Shown piece after piece: positions 54,207 through 61,905 of a stretch of DNA of 64,000 nt; positions within the stretch are counted from its first letter, which is position 1; each line of letters starts with the position of its first letter. The stretch is from assembly GCA_910584205.1 (NCBI GenBank), contig CAJUAA010000015.1, positions 15,286-79,285 on the forward strand. The letters are read 5' to 3'. Below the pieces are notes generated by a model. It made no database searches. It saw only the letters and a list, made by a program, of their open reading frames with translations, and was not told the DNA's origin. A program made the translations under genes and the position numbers. The stretch is from an uncultured Lachnospiraceae bacterium (lineage in GTDB: Bacteria > Bacillota > Clostridia > Lachnospirales > Lachnospiraceae).

Positions 54207-54234
54207 TTGTAAAAAAAAGAAAAACTGCTATAAT
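54207..54234 (+). promoter_or_regulatory. Promoter of the PD-(D/E)XK nuclease gene
   Basis: TTGTAA (54207-54212), a 16-bp spacer and TATAAT (54229-54234) lie 27 bp before the ATG. The -10 part is also present in the upstream duplicate. Confidence 0.55.
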
Positions 54235-54261
54235 GAAAGTAAACAGCGAGAGGACTGACGA

Positions 54262-55122
54262 ATGGAAGAAATAAAAATCCAGTGGCATCCCGGCTTTGTG
54301 GCGGCGATGGATCTGGAATTTGGAGAAAACAGAAAAGACCTCATCTATGAGAAAGAATATAATCTGAACACGAAACCACTGGAGATTGATCTTCTGGTGA
54401 TCAAAAAGGATTCGGATGTTCAGATTGTGAATGAGATAGGGAAGTTGTTTCGGGGACATAATATTGTAGAATACAAGTCGCCGGAAGATCATATGGATAT
54501 AGATGATTTCTATAAAGCAGCGGCGTACGGATGTCTGTACAAGGCTTCCGGCCAATACGTAGATGAAAGGAACGCGGATGATATCACTGTTACCATGATT
54601 CGTCACGCAAAGCCGGAAGGACTGTTTCGGTATTTTGAAGAGCATCATGTAAAAATGACGAATCCGTATGCAGGCATTTATTATATTCTGGATACAGTAT
54701 TGTTTCCGACACAGATCATTGTAGGAAAAGAGCTGAACAGGAAAAGCCACACATGGCTTAGTGCATTATCAGACAAAATGCAGAAGCAGGAGATGAAGGA
54801 ACTGCTGGAAAGAATCGGCAGCTTAACACAAAAATTTGACAGGGAGCTTGCGGATTCCGTATTGGAGGTAAGCGTCAGGGCCAATAAGCAGGTAATAGAA
54901 GAATTGAGAGGAGATGACAGTATGTGTCAGGCATTGTTGGAAATCATGGAGCCGGAGATTGAAAAAATCAAGAGGGATGAGGCGCAGAAAGGGCATATTT
55001 ATGGTGCGATTTCGATGTGTCGGGATTTGGGGCTGTCGGATGATGTGATTTTAAAAAGGCTGCAGGAAAAATATCATTTGTCATGGAAAGAAGCTGAAAA
55101 ATATTTACAGGCAGATTCCTGA
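54262..55122 (+). CDS. PD-(D/E)XK nuclease-family protein (Rpn/transposase-like)
   Basis: The 286-residue protein has an N-terminal PD-(D/E)XK-like core: an acidic residue in PLEIDLLVIKKD (about residues 40-51) and E-x-K in HNIVEYKSPEDH (about 73-84). A helical C-terminal region ends in a short segment (LSDDVILKRLQEKYHLS) seen in Rpn-like recombination-promoting nucleases. Many copies of this family occur in Lachnospiraceae genomes, usually called putative transposases. DNA cleavage is inferred. It has its own promoter and terminator and a truncated duplicate just upstream. Confidence 0.75.
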   Translation: MEEIKIQWHPGFVAAMDLEFGENRKDLIYEKEYNLNTKPLEIDLLVIKKDSDVQIVNEIGKLFRGHNIVEYKSPEDHMDIDDFYKAAAYGCLYKASGQYVDERNADDITVTMIRHAKPEGLFRYFEEHHVKMTNPYAGIYYILDTVLFPTQIIVGKELNRKSHTWLSALSDKMQKQEMKELLERIGSLTQKFDRELADSVLEVSVRANKQVIEELRGDDSMCQALLEIMEPEIEKIKRDEAQKGHIYGAISMCRDLGLSDDVILKRLQEKYHLSWKEAEKYLQADS

Positions 55123-55180
55123 TTTCCTCAAGAAACATATCTTTATGACACGGAGTATTGAAGAAAAAGAGCTGAAGAGA

Positions 55181-55216
55181 AAGCTGAAACTGCAGAGACG
55201 TAGTTTCAGCTTTTTT
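55181..55216 (+). terminator. Rho-independent terminator after the nuclease gene
   Basis: AAGCTGAAACT (55181-55191) pairs perfectly with AGTTTCAGCTT (55202-55212), with a T-run to 55216. Confidence 0.92.
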
Positions 55217-55249
55217 CTCTGGAAAAGTTATATGGAAACTCTTTGGGGC

Positions 55250-55432
55250 CTAATTGCTAGACTGATCCATAACATATTCTTCCAGATTTCTTTTTGGTAT
55301 TTTCCAGACTTTCCCAATACGGAATCCTTTGAGATCTCCATTTTCCAATAATTTATATACGCGATTTTTACCGATGTATAAAGCTTCTGATACATCATAG
55401 ACGCTCATGATGTCCTGGTATTGATGAAACAT
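55250..55432 (-). CDS. Excisionase/MerR-type small DNA-binding protein
   Basis: The 60-residue protein is a single winged HTH of the excisionase (HTH_17) type: SVYDVSEALYIGKNRVYKLLENGDLKGFRIGKVWKIPK. AGCAGGAGG precedes the start on the minus strand. Such proteins direct integrase towards excision or control element genes. It is divergent from the primase-helicase gene, with ~100 bp between them that could hold an origin or operator. No integrase gene is in the window. Confidence 0.78.
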   Translation of the reverse strand: MFHQYQDIMSVYDVSEALYIGKNRVYKLLENGDLKGFRIGKVWKIPKRNLEEYVMDQSSN

Positions 55433-55534
55433 GCTTTTGTCCTCCTGCTTTTTTAAATTATTATTTTGTTATCACTCACATCACTTTGTAATAAAACAAT
55501 GCTGTAGAAGCCGACAGAAGCAAAAAGGAGAGTG

Positions 55535-58066
55535 ATGGAGCGCATGAAAGCATATGTAAGTCTGGATGATCAATCATATAATAAGAAACCTTTAAAAAAA
55601 GAGATACCAAAAATAAAATACAGAGCGGTTTCGGGATGGAAGGAGATGGATATAAAGGAACTGGCAGAACTGGTTGGAAATAAAGGATGTACGATGGTGC
55701 CGGCACATCTGGCAGGAGGTATTGCATCCGGAAATTTTAAAGGGATACAGTTATTCGCACTGGATTTTGATCATGGATGTAAATTTGATGAGATAAAAAA
55801 GAAATGTGGAAATTTTGGAATTTCCATATCGTTTGCATATCATACGTTCAGCGCTACGCCGGAAGAAGAAAGATTCCGGGTCGTATTTACATATGAATGT
55901 CTGATAGAAGATCCGTTTGCAGCGAAAGTAATCTTATATATGCTGATGAAAATATTTCCGGAATGTGACAGTGGCTGTAAAAATCTGGATCGTATGTTCT
56001 TTGGGGGAAAAGAACTGATATATGTTAATGGGGACGCACGTATTGCTTTGGTGCAACTGCTCCCTGTTTTTCTGGAAACCATAGATACGGAGGGAAATTA
56101 TAAAAGGAATATACAGTGCTTTTCTAAAAAAACAGGTGTTCTCCTTTGTGATGGAACACCTGTAATGGGAAGAAGAGAAAATTCGTCATTTTTTATTATT
56201 GAAAAAAGGGGCATGCACCAAAGCATAACGTGCAGAGAAAAGATAAAAAGGGTTGATATTTTCAAGGCAGATGGAATTTGCCGATTACTGGATCAGTTTA
56301 TGGCAGGAAAGGAACTGGACCATAATACTGAATTTGCCATACTTACAAATTTCCTTCATATCAATGGGGGAAGAAATATTTTTCTGAATATCATAAAAAA
56401 GATATATGGAGAGTCAAAATGTGAAAAATGGAAACGTGCCATGAAATATGTAAAAGGATACCATTCCATGAGATGTTCTTCCAGTTTTTGTCCTTATTAT
56501 AATTTTTGTGTGAATGCAGGGACGATCGCAGACACTCTTGCTTCGAACAGAAAGGTTTACATATTGGAAGAAGAGCAATATTACTCTCTTGGAGAAGCAC
56601 AGAAATGTCTGGTGGAAAATCTTCAAAAAGCTTTTGCGTGTCATGGGGCAGGGCTCCATCTCATAAAAGCGCAGACAGCACTTGGGAAAACAACTGCATA
56701 TATCAATCTGATTCGAAGCAATCCGGAAAAAAAGTTTCTGATTACTCTTCCGACGAATATTTTAAAAGATCAGGTTGCTGAAGATCTGATTTCTTATGAT
56801 CTGTCAAAAGAAGATGTGTTTGTAACAGCCAGTGTGCAGAGAAACTGTTTTATACCAGTTGATATACAGAAAAAGATTGCACATATGCATGAATGTGGAA
56901 TTCACAACCAGACAAAGAAGATTCTTAAAACCTATTATGACAGGATAAAGGACAGTGGGCAGACTGCGCTGATAGAAGAATGTGAAAAATTACTGGAGGG
57001 TATCTTTGCGGTGAAGGATGAAAGGGTCATTGTTACCACCCATGCTTTTTTTCTGCAGATGCCGGAGGAATTTTTGAAACAGTATACAATCATTATTGAT
57101 GAAGATATCCTACAGCTGCAGATATTTAACCGGATCTACAGTATCCGTACAGCCTGTCTGGAAGAACTGGTCAGAAAAAGAATTCCTGTATTCTGCGATG
57201 TGGCAGGGGAGATGCTTCAGACAGATTTAAATGAATACAGGAAAATAAATGTTCCTTTCGGATGTCCAATGAGAGAAGAGGAATTGGAAAAACTGGAATG
57301 CTTTGATAAAGATGATAATATAAACGACCTGTTATATGTAAAAGCATTTGTCAGGATAGAGGACAGATATACAGGAAATGAGATAATAAAATACTTCTGT
57401 CCACAGAAGTTGCCTCCGTTAAAATACATTGTGCTTTCAGCAACTCTCAATGAAAAGATGTATCAGGCATATTTTGGGGACGATATGAAAGTTTATATGT
57501 ATCCTGGGAAAAAAGCGGCATATAAGGGAAAACTGATGCAGTATACTTATCATTCTTTAGGAAGGAGCGACTTGTCTAATAAAAGGCAGGTTTTTTTATT
57601 TGTAAAAGAGCTGGCAGGGAATCCGGGACTGGAAATTATTACCTTTAAGGAAAACGAAAAACTGCCTGATCTTTCAGAGGTGAATTCTAAAAGACTTCAT
57701 TTTGGAAATACTACGGGGATCAATTCGCTGTCAGGCTGCGATCTGGGGATTGTGGGAAAGCCCTATAAGGTAGAGGAGGCATATAAACTGATTGCCTGTT
57801 ATCTTGGGGCAGATGTTAATAAAAGGCAGGACAGCAGACCCGGATGGAGAAGAGTTGTATATAAAAATACCAGCTTTCTGCTGACTACGTATCATGATCC
57901 TGTACTACGGGAAATACAACTTTATTCTCTTGAAAGTGAACTGGAGCAGTGTATTGGAAGAGCAAGGCTGCTCCGAAAGAACTGTACAGTTTATGTTTTT
58001 TCGGCATTTCCGTGTGAGCAGGCAGAAATTATAACCGGAAACTATCTTCAGGAAAAATCGGTTTAG
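55535..58066 (+). CDS. Primase-helicase of a mobile element
   Basis: The 843-residue protein appears to combine an N-terminal archaeo-eukaryotic-primase-like region with a superfamily-2-type helicase. The primase-like part shows the acidic FALDFDHG near residue 78 and a later RFRVVF. A Cys cluster follows (CSSSFCPYYNFC, about 314-325). Helicase features are Walker A QTALGKTTAYI (about 380-390), a DExx-like IIIDEDI (about 521-527), VLSATL (motif III) and QCIGRARLLRK (motif VI, about 804). ATG 55535 follows AAGGAG at short spacing; GTG 55532 and ATG 55544 are alternatives. It probably replicates a plasmid-like or integrative element. Domain boundaries are by eye. Confidence 0.72.
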   Translation: MERMKAYVSLDDQSYNKKPLKKEIPKIKYRAVSGWKEMDIKELAELVGNKGCTMVPAHLAGGIASGNFKGIQLFALDFDHGCKFDEIKKKCGNFGISISFAYHTFSATPEEERFRVVFTYECLIEDPFAAKVILYMLMKIFPECDSGCKNLDRMFFGGKELIYVNGDARIALVQLLPVFLETIDTEGNYKRNIQCFSKKTGVLLCDGTPVMGRRENSSFFIIEKRGMHQSITCREKIKRVDIFKADGICRLLDQFMAGKELDHNTEFAILTNFLHINGGRNIFLNIIKKIYGESKCEKWKRAMKYVKGYHSMRCSSSFCPYYNFCVNAGTIADTLASNRKVYILEEEQYYSLGEAQKCLVENLQKAFACHGAGLHLIKAQTALGKTTAYINLIRSNPEKKFLITLPTNILKDQVAEDLISYDLSKEDVFVTASVQRNCFIPVDIQKKIAHMHECGIHNQTKKILKTYYDRIKDSGQTALIEECEKLLEGIFAVKDERVIVTTHAFFLQMPEEFLKQYTIIIDEDILQLQIFNRIYSIRTACLEELVRKRIPVFCDVAGEMLQTDLNEYRKINVPFGCPMREEELEKLECFDKDDNINDLLYVKAFVRIEDRYTGNEIIKYFCPQKLPPLKYIVLSATLNEKMYQAYFGDDMKVYMYPGKKAAYKGKLMQYTYHSLGRSDLSNKRQVFLFVKELAGNPGLEIITFKENEKLPDLSEVNSKRLHFGNTTGINSLSGCDLGIVGKPYKVEEAYKLIACYLGADVNKRQDSRPGWRRVVYKNTSFLLTTYHDPVLREIQLYSLESELEQCIGRARLLRKNCTVYVFSAFPCEQAEIITGNYLQEKSV

Positions 58067-58095
58067 CGTATGCCTGGAATACGGATGGTGTAGAT

Positions 58096-58329
58096 TTAGG
58101 TTTTAAAAGTCAGCAGATCTTTTACAGGTATCTGCAGTACATCCGCAATATCCATTAAAGTTTCCAGAGAGATGGAAGTAGGCATATTAGGCGCCTCTAT
58201 ATTGCTCATGTGAGTGCGGCTGATGCCGGATGCTTCTGCGAGCTGCATCTGGCTTAAGCCGTTCAGCTTACGGTAATATGCGATATTCAGACCGATCATC
58301 TTGTATTCAAGCTCGTGTTTGGTATTCAT
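58096..58329 (-). CDS. XRE-family transcriptional regulator
   Basis: The 77-residue Cro/CI-type repressor has the HTH at about residues 15-65 (IAYYRKLNGLSQMQLAEAS, ISRTHMSNIEAPNMPTS). GGGAGG lies upstream on the minus strand. It is convergent with the primase-helicase gene and divergent from the small zinc-ribbon gene. Confidence 0.85.
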   Translation of the reverse strand: MNTKHELEYKMIGLNIAYYRKLNGLSQMQLAEASGISRTHMSNIEAPNMPTSISLETLMDIADVLQIPVKDLLTFKT

Positions 58330-58407
58330 CGGAATCCTCCCTTTTCATAGTCTATCCATTTCAATAGAAATAATAAACAATATAAAAATGTGTATTTGCA
58401 AAGTAAT

Positions 58408-58425
58408 ATATTGCATAAACAATAT
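58408..58425. promoter_or_regulatory. Inverted repeat between XRE regulator and zinc-ribbon gene
   Basis: ATATTG (58408-58413) and CAATAT (58420-58425) form a small palindrome in the ~190-bp divergent region. TTGCATAA recurs just after it at 58431-58438. It may be an operator for the adjacent XRE protein. Confidence 0.35.
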
Positions 58426-58566
58426 GGGGATTGCATAATGTGGATAAAGATATCAGGATATTTGAAGAAAGTGAAAAAAATTGTAGAAATTTAGAAAGGG
58501 GGACATACGTGTGACCGGGTGAAAATGTATAATCAAATAAATGAGATTGGAAAGGAGATGGGAAAT

Positions 58567-58713
58567 ATGTTGCCGCCGATTTTTATAGTAGAAGAATGTG
58601 AATATTGTAAGAAGAAGAAAGTAATTAGACGTAAAGGGTTTACCGGCGAATGGGTATGTCCTTCCTGTGGAAAGACGAACAGGAAAGAGACGTTAACCGT
58701 CTGGTTGTTATAA
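58567..58713 (+). CDS. Small zinc-ribbon protein
   Basis: The 48-residue protein has two CxxC pairs (EECEYCKKKK and VCPSCGKTN) forming a probable zinc ribbon. ATG 58567 has AAAGGAG at normal spacing; ATG 58525 would add 14 residues without a better signal. Similar tiny ribbons occur on plasmids and integrative elements. Function is unknown. Confidence 0.6.
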   Translation: MLPPIFIVEECEYCKKKKVIRRKGFTGEWVCPSCGKTNRKETLTVWLL

Positions 58714-58886
58714 GAGGTTAGACATGCTATGGAGAGGGAACATGGGCGGCCTGCAAAGTAGAACCACTTTTTCCCAGGGACTCAGGTTTACTGTAATCAA
58801 AACTGAGAAGGTCTGATTTTGTCAGTTTTTGAATCCATATCTTGAAGTGTTACGAGTACGACTACATCATAGTATTATGTTTTGAA

Positions 58887-59339
58887 TTATTTGTTTTTGA
58901 CCAGAGTCTGCATTTTGCAGTCCAACAGTCTGCTTTCTACATAATTCAGTCGTTGTCTCTGCTTCAGCCCCTGTAGATCAGCCTCGCGTAATGCCTGAAT
59001 AATGATGCAAATCCGTTCGTTTTCCATGTATAGAGTTCCCAACTGGAAACGTTCCAGCATGGATTTAATTTTTTCGATATCATAACCCAATACGATACAT
59101 ATGATGATCATTTTATCATAGCTGATTCTTTTGGTTTTGTTGAAAAAATCATATAGATGAGAATGCGACATATAACAATGCTGTGCAAACTGATTAACAG
59201 ATTGGAACTGATGTTCTATTTCCTGGCGTAGACAAAGCTTCTCTTTTTTTAGATCAGTAAATTTTTCGGAAACTGCAGGCTGTCCACTGGTTGCTTTCTG
59301 AAATCGTTCATCAGCCGATAATTTTACATTTTTATCCAT
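58887..59339 (-). CDS. HTH-containing regulator, unidentified
   Basis: The 150-residue protein has a charged N-terminus, then a helical segment with an HTH-like pattern (about 45-95; QSVNQFAQHCYMSHSHLYDFFNKTKR, split by eye) and a helical C-terminus. AGAGG precedes the start on the minus strand. It is divergent from the small gene at 59577 across ~240 bp carrying two strong palindromes, which it may bind. I do not recognise the family. Confidence 0.6.
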   Translation of the reverse strand: MDKNVKLSADERFQKATSGQPAVSEKFTDLKKEKLCLRQEIEHQFQSVNQFAQHCYMSHSHLYDFFNKTKRISYDKMIIICIVLGYDIEKIKSMLERFQLGTLYMENERICIIIQALREADLQGLKQRQRLNYVESRLLDCKMQTLVKNK

Positions 59340-59370
59340 TATAAGACCTCTTTCGTCATATGTTTACATG

Positions 59371-59399
59371 ATTCTACAGTAATATGTAATTCTTTACAA
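59371..59399 (-). promoter_or_regulatory. Minus-strand promoter for the HTH regulator gene
   Basis: On the minus strand, TTGTAA (complement of 59394-59399), a 17-bp spacer and TAGAAT (complement of 59371-59376) lie 32 bp before the start. Confidence 0.5.
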
Positions 59400-59407
59400 T
59401 AAAATCC

Positions 59408-59435
59408 TGTCGAAAGTATCCGGAATTTTTCGACA
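59408..59435. promoter_or_regulatory. Palindromic operator candidate 1
   Basis: TGTCGAAA (59408-59415) and TTTCGACA (59428-59435) form a perfect inverted repeat with a 12-bp spacer, adjacent to the minus-strand -35. It shares the GTCG core with the next palindrome. Confidence 0.5.
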
Positions 59436-59467
59436 TTTTACTTGTATAAAAGTAGCTGAAACGTGAA

Positions 59468-59513
59468 TTTGTCGCTGGCAGCGACAAAGGAAATGAGTCA
59501 AAGAGGTTATAAT
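59468..59513 (+). promoter_or_regulatory. Palindromic operator candidate 2 and -10 box
   Basis: TTTGTCGCTG (59468-59477) and CAGCGACAAA (59479-59488) form a perfect 10-bp inverted repeat around one G. It overlaps the -35 position of a promoter whose TATAAT is at 59508-59513. The following gene starts at 59577. Confidence 0.6.
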
Positions 59514-59576
59514 AGTTAAGAAACAGGTGACTGTAATTTGCTGTTTTGGCAAAATGAGCAGAATACGAAAGGAAAA

Positions 59577-59741
59577 ATGAAAATGGAATTGAATTATTTT
59601 AAAGAGATACTTTTTGATCTGGTGAATGAAAGTGATAAGCTGGCTGTATTGGATATAGAAGAAGATTACAATAATAATACAATGATCTTCACGATGCCTG
59701 ACGGACGCCGGATACTGATGGAGTGCAGGACGATAGAATGA
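59577..59741 (+). CDS. Small acidic protein of unknown function
   Basis: The 54-residue soluble protein has a helix-strand pattern (YFKEILFDLVNESDKLAVL, then TMIFTMPDGRRILMEC). ATG 59577 follows AAAGGA; ATG 59583 is an alternative. It is preceded by a palindrome-overlapped promoter, so it is likely tightly regulated. It is not recognised. Confidence 0.5.
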   Translation: MKMELNYFKEILFDLVNESDKLAVLDIEEDYNNNTMIFTMPDGRRILMECRTIE

Positions 59742-59756
59742 AAAAAGCCTGGAAAC

Positions 59757-59783
59757 TGCCCAGAGGCGAGTGACCTCTGGGCA
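59757..59783. terminator. Perfect hairpin between convergent genes
   Basis: TGCCCAGAGG (59757-59766) and CCTCTGGGCA (59774-59783) form a perfect 10-bp stem with a 7-nt loop, but there is no downstream T-tract on the plus strand. On the minus strand a T-run follows after ~10 nt. It may be a bidirectional terminator of low efficiency. Confidence 0.5.
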
Positions 59784-59804
59784 TCAGGTCCATGGATAGC
59801 CTGT

Positions 59805-60143
59805 TCACTTGATGAATATAACAATTTCTGTTATAAATTTTTCTACTAAGACAAGTTGAGAATGGGAAAGATTTTCCAGTTTTGGAATGAGTTCCTGAAG
59901 ATATTCTGTGTTATCTGCTTTTTCGGCAGGAGAAATTTCAATAATATCTTCAATGCCAATCTGAAAAATAGAACATAAGCAGATGATTTTTTCAATAGTA
60001 AAATTACGTTCCCCTCTTTCCAGTTGGGCATAATACTGTGTATCCAGATTTAACAGTTCCGCGAGTTGTTCCTGGGTCATATGATTTAGTAATCGATATT
60101 TCTTGATGTTCCGGGAAATGGAATCAGGTATTTTTCTGTTCAT
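59805..60143 (-). CDS. XRE-family transcriptional regulator
   Basis: The 112-residue protein has an N-terminal Cro/CI HTH (about 8-65; IKKYRLLNHMTQEQLAELL, YYAQLERGERN) and a helical C-terminal extension of ~40 residues for dimerisation or ligand sensing. AAGGAG precedes the start on the minus strand. It is divergent from the WYL regulator and shares a 140-bp control region with it. Confidence 0.85.
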   Translation of the reverse strand: MNRKIPDSISRNIKKYRLLNHMTQEQLAELLNLDTQYYAQLERGERNFTIEKIICLCSIFQIGIEDIIEISPAEKADNTEYLQELIPKLENLSHSQLVLVEKFITEIVIFIK

Positions 60144-60180
60144 TTATAAAAACTCCTTATTTTTAGATTATCCCTAAAAT

Positions 60181-60244
60181 GCATAAATAATAAGTTTTTT
60201 TATGCTTAGGTTACTATTGCAAAATGCTATATATATGGTAAAAT
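60181..60244 (+). promoter_or_regulatory. WYL-gene promoter with upstream inverted repeat
   Basis: GCATAAA (60181-60187) and TTTATGC (60199-60205) form an inverted repeat. Downstream are TTGCAA (60217-60222), a 16-bp spacer and TAAAAT (60239-60244), 39 bp before the WYL start. Confidence 0.5.
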
Positions 60245-60283
60245 AAATATGAGGTGATTTAGCAGGGAGTAAGGGGAGGTGCT

Positions 60284-61243
60284 ATGGATAAAAAAAACAG
60301 AATACTGGCAATATTATATCGTCTTTTAACAGGAGAACATATATCGCAGAAGGATCTGGTGAGTGAATACGGAGTTGAAGAAAGAAGCATTCGTCGGGAT
60401 ATTGCAGTTCTTCGCCAGTTCCTTTCGGAGAATCGGGAGCGGGTTGGTGATCTGGAGCTGCTTAGAAAAAATGAAGTGTATTATCTGAACCATACAGATT
60501 TGCTGTCGCCGGATGAACTGCTTTTTGTCATAAAAATATTGATCGGAAGCCGGGTTATGGATAAAACGAAGCTGCAGAAGCTGTTGGAGAAGCTGATGCG
60601 GGGTTACGGCTGTCAGGACAGGGGATTCTTTACAAACCTGTTTAAGGATGACATGAAATTATATCCCTCTGCTGGAGATAGCGGAAGTGCAGATCTGTTT
60701 GAACGGGTGTGGAAGCTGGAAGGAATGATACGGAGAGGAAACGTAATCAGGATCAGCTATGAACGGCTTGATAATGAACTGGTAGACAGGGAACTGTATC
60801 CTGTCACGGTTGTTTTTTCAGAGTATTATTTTTATCTGCTTGCCTGCCGTGCGGACAAGGATGATATGCTGGTGATCTATTATCGTCTGGACCGGATAAA
60901 ATCAATGAAGGAGCTGGATCAGAAGGCTTATTTTGGCACAAATGGACGGTATGACTTGAGTGATGCAAAACGCTATAGCCAGAATATGTTTATGGGGAAG
61001 AGAATATCGATCCGGTTTGTCTATACAGGTCCATCTATAGAAGCGATTCTGGACAAGTTTCCGACAGCGAAAATTGTTCGGAGAGATGAAGAGGAAGCGG
61101 AACTGACAGCAGTGGTGGAGTACAGCCGAGGGACGATTATGGAACTGTTGTCTCAGGGAAGTTGGATTCGGGTGTTGAAACCAGATAATGTGGTGGAGGA
61201 CATACAGAACGAATTAAGGATAATGAAATCGTATTATATGTAA
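60284..61243 (+). CDS. WYL-domain transcriptional regulator
   Basis: The 319-residue protein has an N-terminal winged HTH (about 3-65; ILAILYRLLTGEHISQKDL, RSIRRDIAVLRQFL) and a WYL domain (about 140-235; VIRISYERL through YYRLDRIKSM). A C-terminal WCX extension (about 240-315) follows. WYL proteins sense nucleic acids or nucleotides and frequently repress anti-phage loci (CapW, BrxR). It starts 41 bp after its -10. It lies upstream of the TerB/HNH/YkgJ operon in the same orientation, so it is the likely controller. Confidence 0.85.
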   Translation: MDKKNRILAILYRLLTGEHISQKDLVSEYGVEERSIRRDIAVLRQFLSENRERVGDLELLRKNEVYYLNHTDLLSPDELLFVIKILIGSRVMDKTKLQKLLEKLMRGYGCQDRGFFTNLFKDDMKLYPSAGDSGSADLFERVWKLEGMIRRGNVIRISYERLDNELVDRELYPVTVVFSEYYFYLLACRADKDDMLVIYYRLDRIKSMKELDQKAYFGTNGRYDLSDAKRYSQNMFMGKRISIRFVYTGPSIEAILDKFPTAKIVRRDEEEAELTAVVEYSRGTIMELLSQGSWIRVLKPDNVVEDIQNELRIMKSYYM

Positions 61244-61433
61244 CGATAAAATCAATGGAAAAAGAAAATTATAAGTTGAGACTGGTGCTCTTATTACATA
61301 AGAGATCGGAAAATGTTTTGTATCAGGACAGAAATTATTTACTTGATTGTGCTTGAAACTTCAGGCATCTGCCCCTGTTCTGCCGGTGGAGAAATTGAGT
61401 AAATCAAATATTATTATACCAGGAGGAAAAACT

Positions 61434-61835
61434 ATGTTTCTTGCAAATCTGAATGACACTCAAAAGGATGCGTTCATGACACTGGCGTATAAGTTAATTG
61501 CGGTGGATGGAGTTCTGGATGAAGGGGAACTTGCCATGATGGCGCAGTACAAACTGGAAATGAATCTGCCGTCCGATTATGACGAAACGCAGGGTAATCT
61601 GGAAACGGCGATTGCTGCATTCACAGCAGAACCGGATGCGGTAAAAAAACAGATTATGTTTGAACTGGTGGGCCTTGCCTGCGCAGGAGATGACTATGAG
61701 AATGAAGAATATACATTGATTGAACAGGTTCGGACTGCGTTTGATCTGCGGGCAGATTTCCCGGGGAAATGCGAAGTATACATATCGGAACTTAAAAAGC
61801 TGTATGAGAAGATCGGAACGCTGGTAGGAAAATAA
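61434..61835 (+). CDS. TerB-like tellurite-resistance-domain protein
   Basis: The 133-residue all-helical protein has TerB-like spacing of acidic residues: AFMTLAYKLIAVDGVLDEGE (first half-repeat) and IMFELVGLACAGDDYENEEY (second). These form a pseudo-twofold metal-binding helical bundle. CAGGAGG precedes the ATG at 61434; upstream codons are not used. TerB-like proteins are linked to stress and phage-defence loci. The HNH/membrane gene follows after 70 bp. Confidence 0.75.
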   Translation: MFLANLNDTQKDAFMTLAYKLIAVDGVLDEGELAMMAQYKLEMNLPSDYDETQGNLETAIAAFTAEPDAVKKQIMFELVGLACAGDDYENEEYTLIEQVRTAFDLRADFPGKCEVYISELKKLYEKIGTLVGK

Positions 61836-61905
61836 TATGTTTTTGTAAGCATAAGGAAATCATAAGAATTTTTTTGAAAATACAGGAAAGTGATGGTGAT
61901 ACAGA

